This document shows, one piece after another, positions 1 to 5,786 of a stretch of DNA of 5,786 nt (within the stretch, counting starts at the first letter, position 1; each line of letters begins with the position of its first letter). Under the pieces are notes generated by a model. That model was not told the DNA's origin, ran no database searches, and saw nothing but the letters and a program-made list of their open reading frames with translations. The translations under genes were made by a program, and so were the position numbers. The stretch lies in contig JBBECE010000011.1 in the NCBI GenBank assembly GCA_040881985.1, forward strand, positions 1 through 5,786, in the 5' to 3' direction. The stretch is from JBBECE01 sp040881985 (GTDB lineage: Bacteria; Pseudomonadota; Alphaproteobacteria; Rhizobiales; Devosiaceae).

Positions 1-521
1 TGCAGGAGCTTTGAAATCACCATTGCCGCGAATCCCATCAGCGCCACGCTGAGGATCAGCCCGAAGACCAGAACCACCGGATGCTCGCGCGCCGCCCCCG
101 CTACCGCCAGCACATTATCGAGCGACATCGAGACATCGGCGATGACGATCTGCGCCGCCGCCTGACCGAAGGTCTTGGTCCGGGGCGGCGCCGGCGAGGT
201 GACTGCGTTGCCGCCACCACGGATCGCGCCGCGCGCCGGACGCAACTCCCGCCACATTTTCCAGCAGACCCAAAGCAGCAGGATGCCGCCGGCCAGCAGC
301 AGCCCCACGACACTCAACAGCTGCACCGTGATCGAGGCAAAGAGAATCCTGAGCGCCGTCGCCCCGACAATGCCGAAGGCGATTGCCTTGCCGCGCTTTT
401 CCGCCGGCAGGCCCTGGGCGGCGAGCGCGATCACCACGGCATTGTCGCCGGCAAGCGCAATGTCGATCAGCACGACCTGGAAGAAGGACGTCAGCGCCTC
501 GGCAGCGAAAAATTCCGGCAG
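1..521 (-). CDS. TerC/YjbE-family integral membrane protein (C-terminus outside window)
   Basis: Translating the minus strand from 521 gives 173 residues with no stop before the left edge. Hydrophobic segments lie at about residues 13-35, 46-68, 69-87, 121-141 and 148-170. Two halves each carry the acidic membrane motif of the TerC family: LAGDNAVVIALA (about 23-34) and ADVSMSLDNVLAVAG (about 128-142). A polar loop at about 88-118 separates them. The protein opens with PEFFAAEAL, a typical N-terminus for the YjbE-type subgroup, so the domain begins at residue 1. Known for the family: TerC proteins are inner-membrane proteins, and several Bacillus members are linked to manganese efflux or metal supply to exported enzymes. 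The substrate here is unknown. The preferred start is CTG at 521-519, because GAGGAG lies seven bases upstream and the family N-terminus follows at once. The only in-frame ATG (626-624) would add 35 arginine-rich, non-family residues. Transcribed divergently from the gcv operon. The family call is firm; the start is less certain. Confidence 0.87.
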   Translation of the reverse strand, partial: MPEFFAAEALTSFFQVVLIDIALAGDNAVVIALAAQGLPAEKRGKAIAFGIVGATALRILFASITVQLLSVVGLLLAGGILLLWVCWKMWRELRPARGAIRGGGNAVTSPAPPRTKTFGQAAAQIVIADVSMSLDNVLAVAGAAREHPVVLVFGLILSVALMGFAAMVISKLL

Positions 522-528
522 GATTCGT

Positions 529-534
529 CTCCTC
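529..534 (-). promoter_or_regulatory. Ribosome binding site deciding the TerC-like gene start
   Basis: The minus strand reads GAGGAG here, a near-perfect anti-16S match. It is followed by a seven-base spacer and then CTG at 521-519. No ATG, GTG or TTG lies in frame at a usable distance, so this site supports initiation at CTG. A single-base assembly error that turned ATG or GTG into CTG would give the same picture and cannot be excluded from the sequence alone. Confidence 0.6.
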
Positions 535-615
535 GGTCGCCTGCACCCGTCGGCGGCCGGTTTGTTACATAAGCGCGACGGCGGCTGAATTCCACCGTCT
601 TCGCGCCCCCCGGCC

Positions 616-644
616 TTGACTTTCATCACCCTGCCAACCAACAC
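616..644 (+). promoter_or_regulatory. Candidate promoter for the gcv operon
   Basis: TTGACT at 616-621, preceded by CC, matches the sigma-70 -35 consensus in five of six positions and the CTTGAC form common in alphaproteobacteria. A 17-base spacer would place the -10 element at 639-644 (CAACAC), a poor match. The position just upstream of the first riboswitch helix (652) is what a glycine riboswitch transcript requires. The -35 element is seen directly; the -10 element and the start site are inferred. Confidence 0.4.
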
Positions 645-651
645 TCGCCCG

Positions 652-804
652 GTGCTTGCGGGAGAGACCGGCCGTTGCCGGCGCCGAAGGAGCAACCGCC
701 CCGGAAACTCTCAGGCAAAAGGACCGCGGCACGTCTCGACTACGTCTGGAAAGTGGCATTCGCGCCCGCCGAAGGGGTAATTCTCTCAGGCCAAGATACA
801 GACG
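652..804 (+). promoter_or_regulatory. Tandem glycine riboswitch (two aptamers)
   Basis: Two consecutive copies of the glycine aptamer core are visible. In aptamer I, P1 pairs 652-655 with 729-732 and 658-661 with 724-727. P2 pairs GAGAG (662-666) with CTCTC (708-712). P3 pairs GTTGC (674-678) with GCAAC (692-696) and GGC (670-672) with GCC (698-700). The conserved GCCGAAGGAGCAA and CTCTCAGGCAAAAGGACCG segments are present. In aptamer II, P1 pairs CGTCTG (743-748) with CAGACG (799-804), with the conserved GCCGAAGGGGTAA (769-780) and CTCTCAGG (783-790). A roughly ten-base linker (733-742) separates them. Known for the class: this RNA binds glycine and usually turns on glycine cleavage genes, and gcvT follows directly. 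P2 of aptamer II is weaker, with one A-C mismatch (751 with 785) if paired as in aptamer I. The overall identification is very secure from sequence and pairing. Confidence 0.95.
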
Positions 805-805
805 G

Positions 806-860
806 GGCGATCGGCCGGGCAGGCGATTTTCGCTTGTGCCGGCGGGAGAGATCGCCTGTG
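806..860 (+). promoter_or_regulatory. Riboswitch expression platform covering the gcvT ribosome binding site and start
   Basis: Two overlapping folds can be drawn. Fold A nests three helices: GGCGATC (806-812) with GATCGCC (850-856), GCCGG (814-818) with CCGGC (839-843), and GCGA (823-826) with TCGC (830-833). It leaves GGGAGA (844-849) in a one-sided bulge inside a long hairpin. Fold B pairs CAGGCGAT (820-827) with ATCGCCTG (851-858), eight uninterrupted pairs that include the first base of the GTG start. The folds share 851-856 and exclude each other. No stem followed by a U-tract is present, so control of translation initiation is more likely than transcription termination. The pairings are seen in the sequence; which fold goes with bound glycine is not known. 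Confidence 0.55.
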
Positions 861-2015
861 ACCGAGCGCCACGCCACCAAAAACGACAATCTCCTGCGCA
901 CCCCGCTTTATGCGACGCATCTTGCCGCCGGCGCTCGGATGGTCGAGTTCGCCGGCTATCGGATGCCGGTCCAATACAAGCTTGGCGTCCTCAGGGAGCA
1001 CCTCCATTGCCGCGCCGAGGCGGGCCTCTTCGATGTCTCGCATATGGGTCAGGCCGAGCTCGCCGGTCCCGACTTCGAAACCGTCGCCCGCGCACTTGAA
1101 ACTCTGGTGCCCGCCGACATGCTCGGCCTTGCCTCCGGCCACCAGCGCTATACCCAGCTTCTGACCGGCGACGGCGGCATCATCGACGATCTGATGGTCG
1201 CCCGCCCGCCGCCTGAAGGCGGGATGCTGTCCATGGTCGTCAACGCCGCCCGCAAACAGAAGGACTATGCCCACATCGCCGCCCGGCTGCCCGCCGGCGT
1301 CACCCTCAAGCCGCGCGACGATCTGGCGCTGATCGCCCTGCAAGGTCCCGCCGCCGAGGCGGTGCTCTCGAGGCTTGCCGGCGCCGCCACCGGGATGGAA
1401 TTCATGCAGGTCGCCCGGCTCGACATCGGCGGGGTGACAGCAACCGTTTCCCGCTCCGGCTATACCGGCGAGGACGGCTTTGAGATTTCCGTCCCGGCCG
1501 GCGAGGCGCTGCTTCTCTGGCGCCTGCTCGCCACCGACAAACGGGTCGCCCCCATTGGTCTGGGGGCTCGCGATTCGCTTCGGCTCGAGGCCGGCCTCTG
1601 CCTCTATGGCGCCGACATTTCGACGACCACAACCCCCGTCGAAGCGGGTCTCGGCTGGTCGATCCAGCGGCGCAGGCGCGAGGAGGGCGGCTTTCCCGGG
1701 GCAGCCACCATCCAGCGCGAATTCGCCCACGGCGCGCTCAAGAAGCGCGTCGGGATACTTCCCGACGGCCCGGCGCCCATTCGCCCCGGCACCGCGCTCT
1801 TCGAGAGCGAAGCCGCGCCAAAGGCCGCTGGCTATGTCACCTCCGGCAGCTTGGGCCCCTCGCTGGGCCGGCCGGTCGCCATGGCCTATGTTGCCGCGCC
1901 ATTCGCCGCCAACGGCACCCGCCTCGTTGCCGAAGTGCGTGGCAAGCGGCTGCCGGTCGTCACCGCGCCCATGCCGTTCGTTCTCGCCCACTTCAAACGC
2001 CAGCGCGTGAGCTGA
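858..2015 (+). CDS. gcvT: Aminomethyltransferase, glycine cleavage system T-protein
   Basis: A 385-residue protein, close to the usual length of GcvT. It takes the aminomethyl group from the lipoyl arm of GcvH, releases ammonia and transfers the one-carbon unit to tetrahydrofolate, forming 5,10-methylene-THF in the cytoplasm. Family landmarks in order: MVEFAGYRMPVQY near residue 30, AGLFDVSHMGQ, the GGIIDDLMV folate-site segment with the Asp pair at 110-111, MVVNAARKQKD, LIALQGPAA, SRSGYTGEDGFEIS, GLGARDSLRLEAGLCLYG, TTPVEAGLGW, and the C-terminal barrel with GYVTSGSLGPSLG. The start is GTG at 858, with GGGAGAG at 844-850 just upstream. It gives MTERHATKNDNLLRTPLY, which meets the family's LxxTPLY start. 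The open frame extends upstream to an ATG at 675, but that lies inside aptamer I and is not a start. It is the first gene of the operon, under the glycine riboswitch, and ends 12 bases before gcvH. Confidence 0.96.
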   Translation: MTERHATKNDNLLRTPLYATHLAAGARMVEFAGYRMPVQYKLGVLREHLHCRAEAGLFDVSHMGQAELAGPDFETVARALETLVPADMLGLASGHQRYTQLLTGDGGIIDDLMVARPPPEGGMLSMVVNAARKQKDYAHIAARLPAGVTLKPRDDLALIALQGPAAEAVLSRLAGAATGMEFMQVARLDIGGVTATVSRSGYTGEDGFEISVPAGEALLLWRLLATDKRVAPIGLGARDSLRLEAGLCLYGADISTTTTPVEAGLGWSIQRRRREEGGFPGAATIQREFAHGALKKRVGILPDGPAPIRPGTALFESEAAPKAAGYVTSGSLGPSLGRPVAMAYVAAPFAANGTRLVAEVRGKRLPVVTAPMPFVLAHFKRQRVS

Positions 2016-2027
2016 GAAAGGCCGACC

Positions 2028-2387
2028 ATGAAATTCACCGCCGACCATGAATGGGTCGAAATCGAGGATGGCGTTGCCACCGTCGGCGTCACCAACTACG
2101 CCCAAGAGCAGCTCGGCGATGTGGTCTTCGTCGAATTGCCCGAAGTCGGCCGCAGCATTGCGAAAGGCGAGGCGGTGGGCGTCGTCGAGAGCGTCAAGGT
2201 CGCTTCCGACATCTTTGCGCCGCTGAGCGGGCAGGTTGCCGAAATCAACCTCGTCCTCACCGGCGATCCCTCGCTCGTCAACACCGATCCTCAATCGCGT
2301 GCCTGGTTTTTCAAGGTCAAGCTGTCCGATCCCGCCGAGCTCAATGCGCTTCTCGACGCCGACACCTACCGGAAACTCATCGCGTGA
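2028..2387 (+). CDS. gcvH: Glycine cleavage system H-protein (lipoyl carrier)
   Basis: A 119-residue protein, slightly shorter than the usual 125 or so. It is the lipoylated shuttle that carries the aminomethyl intermediate from GcvP to GcvT and is then reoxidised by dihydrolipoamide dehydrogenase. It begins at once with KFTADHEWVEI, the family N-terminus. It then shows the GVTNYAQEQLGDVVFVELPEVG strand region and the lipoylation motif ESVKVASD, with Lys57 as the modified residue. The common form is ESVKAAS, so Val58 is a mild substitution. The C-terminal half has APLSGQVAEIN, the PSLVNTDP segment and the AWFFKVKL strand. GAAAGG at 2016-2021 is six bases before the ATG. The gene sits 12 bases after gcvT and 8 bases before gcvP, so all three should be co-transcribed. 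Confidence 0.97.
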   Translation: MKFTADHEWVEIEDGVATVGVTNYAQEQLGDVVFVELPEVGRSIAKGEAVGVVESVKVASDIFAPLSGQVAEINLVLTGDPSLVNTDPQSRAWFFKVKLSDPAELNALLDADTYRKLIA

Positions 2388-2395
2388 GATTTTCC

Positions 2396-5245
2396 ATGCC
2401 CTTCACTTGGCCCGCCCGCGCCGCCAGTTTCGCCGACCGTCACATCGGCCCTAACGATGACGAGATCGCCGCGATGCTGGCGACCATCGGCTGCAAAACT
2501 CTGGACGAGTTGGTGGACCAGGCGTTGCCGAAGTCGATCCGCCAGACTGCGCCGCTGCCGCTCGGCTTGGCTATCAGCGAGACCTCGGCGCTGGCGCTGC
2601 TCAAGCAGCTTGCGTCCCGCAACCAGACCTTCACCTCGCTGATCGGGCAGGGCTATCACGACACCATCCTGCCGCCAGTCATCGCCCGCAACGTTCTCGA
2701 GAACCCGGCCTGGTATACGTCCTACACTCCCTACCAGCCCGAGATCAGCCAGGGTCGGCTTGAGGCGCTGATCAATTTCCAGACCGCCATCGCCGACCTT
2801 AGCGGGCTCGACCTCGCCAACGCTTCGCTGCTCGATGAGGCGACCGCCGCCGCCGAAGCGATGGCGATGGCCCGCCGCGCCTCCAAATCGACCTCAAACA
2901 CTTTCTTCGCCGACGCCAACTGCCACCCGCAAACCCTCGCTGTCCTCAGAACCCGCGCCGATCCGCTCGGCTGGGCCATCATCGCCGGCGACCCGGAAAC
3001 TGATCTCGATCCCGCAATGGTCTTCGGCGCGCTCTTCCAATATCCCGACACGACCGGCTGCATTCGCGACCTGGCTCCCGTCATCGCCGGGCTCAAATCG
3101 GCGGGCGCGGTGGCGTGTGTCGCCGCCGATCCCTTGGCGCTGACGCTCTTGGCCCCGCCCGGGAAGATGGACGCCGACATCGTCATCGGCTCGACCCAGC
3201 GCTTCGGCACCCCGATGGCCTATGGCGGCCCGCACGCAGCTTTCATGGCTTGCCGTGACAGCTTCAAGCGGCTCCTGCCCGGGCGGCTGGTGGGGGTGTC
3301 GATCGATACCCGCGGCCGGCCGGCCTATCGCCTCGCGCTGCAAACCCGCGAGCAGCATATCCGTCGCGAAAAGGCGACCTCCAACATCTGCACCGCCCAG
3401 GTGCTACTGGCGGTGATCGCCTCGATGTACGCCGTCTATCACGGGCCGGAAGGGCTGCGCGCTATAGCGCAACATGTGCATCGCCGCACCGCGACCCTCG
3501 CCGCCGGACTCGTCCGGCTTGGTTTCACCCCCGACAACCAGACTTTCTTCGACACGCTGACCATTTCCGCCGGATCGCGGGCCGAAGCGATTATCGCTCG
3601 CGCCCGCGCGGAAAAAATCAATCTCCGCACCTTTGGCGACGGCCGTATCGGCATCGCCCTCGACGAGACGACGGCACCCGAAACCGTCGAAGCCGTCTGG
3701 CGCGCCTTCGGCGGCGAACTCGCCTATTCCGAGACCAAATCCGGCGCGCCGTCCGGCCTGCCTGAGCGGCTCGTCCGGCGCTCGGACTTCATGATCCACC
3801 CGGTCTTCCACCGCTACCGGTCGGAGACCGAGCTCTTGCGCTACATGCGAAAGCTGTCCGACCGCGACCTGGCGCTCGACCGGACGATGATCCCGCTCGG
3901 CTCCTGCACCATGAAACTCAATGCGACGAGCGAAATGCTCCCCATTTCCTGGCCCGGCTTCGCCGAGCTGCATCCCTATGCCCCGCTCGATCAGGCAAGC
4001 GGCTATGCTGAACTTTTCGTCGAGCTCGAAGCGACGCTCGCCGCCATCACCGGTTACGACGCCGTCTCGCTGCAACCGAATTCCGGCGCCCAGGGCGAAT
4101 TTGCGGGGCTGCTCGCCATTCGTGCGTTTCATACCAGCCGCGGCGATGCGCGCCGGAAAGTCTGCCTCATCCCGGCCTCGGCCCACGGCACCAACCCCGC
4201 CTCCGCCCATATGGCGGGCCTTGAGGTCGTAGTGGTTGCGACCGACGCGCGCGGCAATGTCGACATCGCCGACCTGAGGGCCAAGGCCGAGGCCCATGCC
4301 GCCCGTCTTGCCGCCATCATGATCACCTATCCGTCGACCCACGGCGTTTTCGAGGAGGAGATCAAGACGATCTGCGACATCGTCCACGCCGCCGGCGGCC
4401 AGGTCTATCTCGACGGCGCCAACCTCAACGCCCAGGTCGGCCTTGCCCGGCCGGGCGACTACGGCGCCGACGTCTCGCACCTCAACCTCCACAAGACCTT
4501 TTGCATTCCCCATGGCGGAGGCGGGCCGGGCATGGGGCCGATCGGGGTCAAGGCGCATCTTGCACCCTTCCTGCCATCCGATCCGGCGACCGGAGAGGCG
4601 GGCGCGGTGGCCGCCGCCGCCCATGGTTCGGCCGGAATCCTGCCGATCTCCTACGCCTATGTTCTGATGATGGGCGCCGACGGCCTGAAGCGGGCAACCG
4701 AAGTTGCACTCCTCAATGCCAACTATCTCGCCGCCCGCCTCGACCAATCCTTCCCCGTTCTGTATCGCAACGAAAAGGGCAGGGTGGCCCACGAATGCAT
4801 CCTCGATCCGCGCGCGCTCAAGCAAAGCGCCGGGGTGACCGTCGAGGATATCGCCAAGCGTCTCATCGATTACGGCTTCCACGCCCCGACCATGAGCTTT
4901 CCTGTCCCCGGAACCCTGATGGTCGAGCCGACCGAATCCGAAGGCAAGCGCGAGCTCGACAGGTTCGTCGACGCGATGATCGCGATCCGCGCCGAGATCG
5001 CCGCGATCGAGGCGGGGAGCGTCAAGGTCGAGGCGAGCGCGCTGCGCCGCGCGCCGCACACGCTCGCCGATCTCGTTGAACAGACTTGGGGCCGGCCCTA
5101 TTCGCGCGCCGAGGCGCTGCTGCCGGCGGGCGAAGGGCCGGACAAATATGTCCCGCCGGTCAACCGGATCGACAATGCCTATGGCGATCGCAACCTTGTC
5201 TGTTCCTGCCCGCCGGTCGACGCCTATCGGGAAGCCGCCGAGTGA
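2396..5245 (+). CDS. gcvP: Glycine dehydrogenase (decarboxylating), P-protein, single-chain form
   Basis: A 949-residue protein, the normal size for the homodimeric form in which the two halves (separate gcvPA and gcvPB genes elsewhere) are fused. It decarboxylates glycine using pyridoxal phosphate and loads the aminomethyl group onto lipoyl-GcvH. The N-terminal half shows FADRHIGPNDDEI (from residue 12), GQGYHDTILPPVI, WYTSYTPYQPEISQGRLE, the LDEATAAAEAM segment and SNICTAQ (329-335). The C-terminal catalytic half shows GSCTMKLNA (from 502), QPNSGAQGE, SAHGTNPASAHMAG, the LDGANLNAQVGL segment and HLNLHKTFCIPHGGGGPG. Lys700 is the expected PLP-binding lysine. The C-terminal PTMSFPVPGTLMVEPTESE segment is intact. 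The ATG at 2396 is chosen because the family N-terminus follows. The frame stays open upstream into gcvH and would add 115 unrelated residues. The ribosome binding site is weak (GTGAG at 2384-2388, overlapping the gcvH stop), which suggests translational coupling. No frameshift or missing key residue was found. Confidence 0.97.
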   Translation: MPFTWPARAASFADRHIGPNDDEIAAMLATIGCKTLDELVDQALPKSIRQTAPLPLGLAISETSALALLKQLASRNQTFTSLIGQGYHDTILPPVIARNVLENPAWYTSYTPYQPEISQGRLEALINFQTAIADLSGLDLANASLLDEATAAAEAMAMARRASKSTSNTFFADANCHPQTLAVLRTRADPLGWAIIAGDPETDLDPAMVFGALFQYPDTTGCIRDLAPVIAGLKSAGAVACVAADPLALTLLAPPGKMDADIVIGSTQRFGTPMAYGGPHAAFMACRDSFKRLLPGRLVGVSIDTRGRPAYRLALQTREQHIRREKATSNICTAQVLLAVIASMYAVYHGPEGLRAIAQHVHRRTATLAAGLVRLGFTPDNQTFFDTLTISAGSRAEAIIARARAEKINLRTFGDGRIGIALDETTAPETVEAVWRAFGGELAYSETKSGAPSGLPERLVRRSDFMIHPVFHRYRSETELLRYMRKLSDRDLALDRTMIPLGSCTMKLNATSEMLPISWPGFAELHPYAPLDQASGYAELFVELEATLAAITGYDAVSLQPNSGAQGEFAGLLAIRAFHTSRGDARRKVCLIPASAHGTNPASAHMAGLEVVVVATDARGNVDIADLRAKAEAHAARLAAIMITYPSTHGVFEEEIKTICDIVHAAGGQVYLDGANLNAQVGLARPGDYGADVSHLNLHKTFCIPHGGGGPGMGPIGVKAHLAPFLPSDPATGEAGAVAAAAHGSAGILPISYAYVLMMGADGLKRATEVALLNANYLAARLDQSFPVLYRNEKGRVAHECILDPRALKQSAGVTVEDIAKRLIDYGFHAPTMSFPVPGTLMVEPTESEGKRELDRFVDAMIAIRAEIAAIEAGSVKVEASALRRAPHTLADLVEQTWGRPYSRAEALLPAGEGPDKYVPPVNRIDNAYGDRNLVCSCPPVDAYREAAE

Positions 5246-5786
5246 CGATTGCCGTCCCAGCCCCGCGTGAACACCCCGTCCGGTTCCTCAGGGCGCTGTT
5301 CGACATCGCGGTCGAGCGCGCCCGTCCCGAGGCGCTGATCGCACAGCATCTGCCCGAACCTGCCAAGGGCAGGACCATCGTTGTTGGCGCCGGCAAGTCG
5401 GCGGCCGCCATGGCCGCGGCGCTCGAAGCAAGCTGGAAAGGCCCGCTCGAGGGGGTCGTCGTCACCCGTTACGGCCATGCGGTGCCTACCCGATCGATCA
5501 AGGTGCTGGAGGCCGCCCATCCGGTGCCCGACGAAGCCGGGGGTGCCGCCGCCCGAGCGATCCTCAAGGCGGTCGAGGCCGCCGGCCCCGACGATCTCGT
5601 CATTGCGCTGATTTCGGGCGGCGGTTCGGCGCTGTTGTTCGCACCCTTGCCCGGCGTCTCCCTCTCGACCAAGCAGGCGATCGGCAGGGCGCTGCTGCAT
5701 TCGGGCGCCTCGGTCGGCGAGATCAACTGCGTCCGCAAGCATCTCTCCGCCGTCAAGGGTGGCCGGCTCCTCAAAGCCGCGGCGCC
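5242..5786 (+). CDS. Glycerate 2-kinase, class II (DUF4147/MOFRL family), C-terminus outside window
   Basis: The first 181 residues are visible; family members are usually somewhat over 400. The family phosphorylates D-glycerate with ATP, usually to 2-phosphoglycerate, in the cytoplasm. Recognisable segments are VVGAGKSAAAMA (about 47-58; Lys52 is the likely functional lysine), VVVTRYGHAVPT (about 72-83), the AAHPVPDEAG turn (91-100), ALISGGGSALLFAPLPGVS (about 122-140) and the INCVRKHLSAVKGGRL segment (161-175). These are the hallmarks of GckA/TtuD-type glycerate kinases. The start is GTG at 5242, whose bases form the GTGA that also contains the gcvP stop. GGGAAG at 5229-5234 is seven bases upstream. 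The four-base overlap indicates co-transcription and coupled translation with gcvP, placing the gene in the glycine-responsive operon. The family is clear; the symbol is left blank because gckA and ttuD are both used. The C-terminal MOFRL domain cannot be checked here. Confidence 0.92.
   Translation, partial: MTIAVPAPREHPVRFLRALFDIAVERARPEALIAQHLPEPAKGRTIVVGAGKSAAAMAAALEASWKGPLEGVVVTRYGHAVPTRSIKVLEAAHPVPDEAGGAAARAILKAVEAAGPDDLVIALISGGGSALLFAPLPGVSLSTKQAIGRALLHSGASVGEINCVRKHLSAVKGGRLLKAAA

Noticed and set aside
81..572. Plus-strand open frames of 163 and 137 codons at the left end
   Set aside because: They are shadows of the minus-strand TerC-like gene, whose frame shows the membrane segments and both conserved acidic motifs.
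522..650. Possible yybP-ykoY manganese riboswitch or defined promoter for the TerC-like gene
   Set aside because: YjbE-type genes in Bacillus are often preceded by this riboswitch, but its conserved core was not found here. A TTATGT element at about 546-551 on the minus strand has no convincing -35 partner.
640..742. Leader-linker kink-turn (P0) joining the sequence before aptamer I to the inter-aptamer linker
   Set aside because: Such a helix occurs in many tandem glycine riboswitches. Only about three complementary bases (645-647 with 737-739) could be found by eye, which is too few to claim.
821..835. Rho-independent terminator at the GCGA-TTTT-CGC hairpin
   Set aside because: The T-run is in the loop and no U-tract follows the stem, so this is not a terminator; it fits better as part of the expression platform.
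675..857. N-terminal extension of gcvT back to the ATG at 675
   Set aside because: These bases form the two glycine aptamers and the expression platform. The GcvT family N-terminus begins just after the GTG at 858, which has its own Shine-Dalgarno.
786..2294. 502-codon open frame on the minus strand across gcvT and gcvH
   Set aside because: It is antisense to two complete conserved genes and the riboswitch platform, with low-complexity Gly/Ala/Arg composition and no recognisable domain.
2051..2395. N-terminal extension of gcvP back to 2051
   Set aside because: This is the shadow frame of gcvH. The added residues are arginine-rich and unrelated to GcvP, whose conserved start follows the ATG at 2396.
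3404..5059. 551-codon open frame on the minus strand inside gcvP
   Set aside because: The composition is typical of antisense frames in GC-rich genes and no family motif is visible. The opposite strand encodes an intact, well-conserved GcvP.

Overview
The window is very GC-rich, with dense overlapping shadow frames. It carries a tandem glycine riboswitch in front of gcvT-gcvH-gcvP, where gcvP is a single-chain (fused) P-protein. Base composition, the gene order and the CTTGAC-type promoter element suggest an alphaproteobacterium, probably Hyphomicrobiales. That placement is inference from style, not from a marker gene.

Layout. Positions 1-521, minus strand: the N-terminal 173 residues of a TerC/YjbE-family membrane protein, apparently started at a CTG codon and running off the left edge. 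Positions 522-651: a short divergent intergenic segment with a candidate -35 element for the plus-strand operon. Positions 652-804: a two-aptamer glycine riboswitch. Positions 806-860: an expression platform whose hairpins enclose the gcvT ribosome binding site and reach the GTG start. Positions 858-2015: gcvT. Positions 2028-2387: gcvH. Positions 2396-5245: gcvP. Positions 5242 to the right edge: the start of a class II glycerate 2-kinase gene that overlaps gcvP by four bases. No tRNA, rRNA, insertion sequence, CRISPR array, phage gene or attachment site was seen.

How the genes work together. GcvP decarboxylates glycine and passes the aminomethyl group to the lipoyl arm of GcvH. GcvT releases ammonia and makes 5,10-methylene-tetrahydrofolate. 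The fourth component, dihydrolipoamide dehydrogenase, is not in the window. The glycine riboswitch fits a catabolic operon switched by its own substrate. The downstream glycerate kinase would phosphorylate glycerate, which can be formed from serine or glyoxylate through hydroxypyruvate or tartronate semialdehyde. The transcript therefore links glycine breakdown to entry of C2/C3 acids into lower glycolysis. The TerC-like gene is divergent and shows no evident functional link.

No undescribed system is apparent: this is mainly a well-conserved metabolic locus. The points most worth a second look are the mutually exclusive hairpins around the gcvT start, the probable CTG start of the TerC-like gene, and the four-base overlap that ties glycerate kinase to the riboswitch operon.
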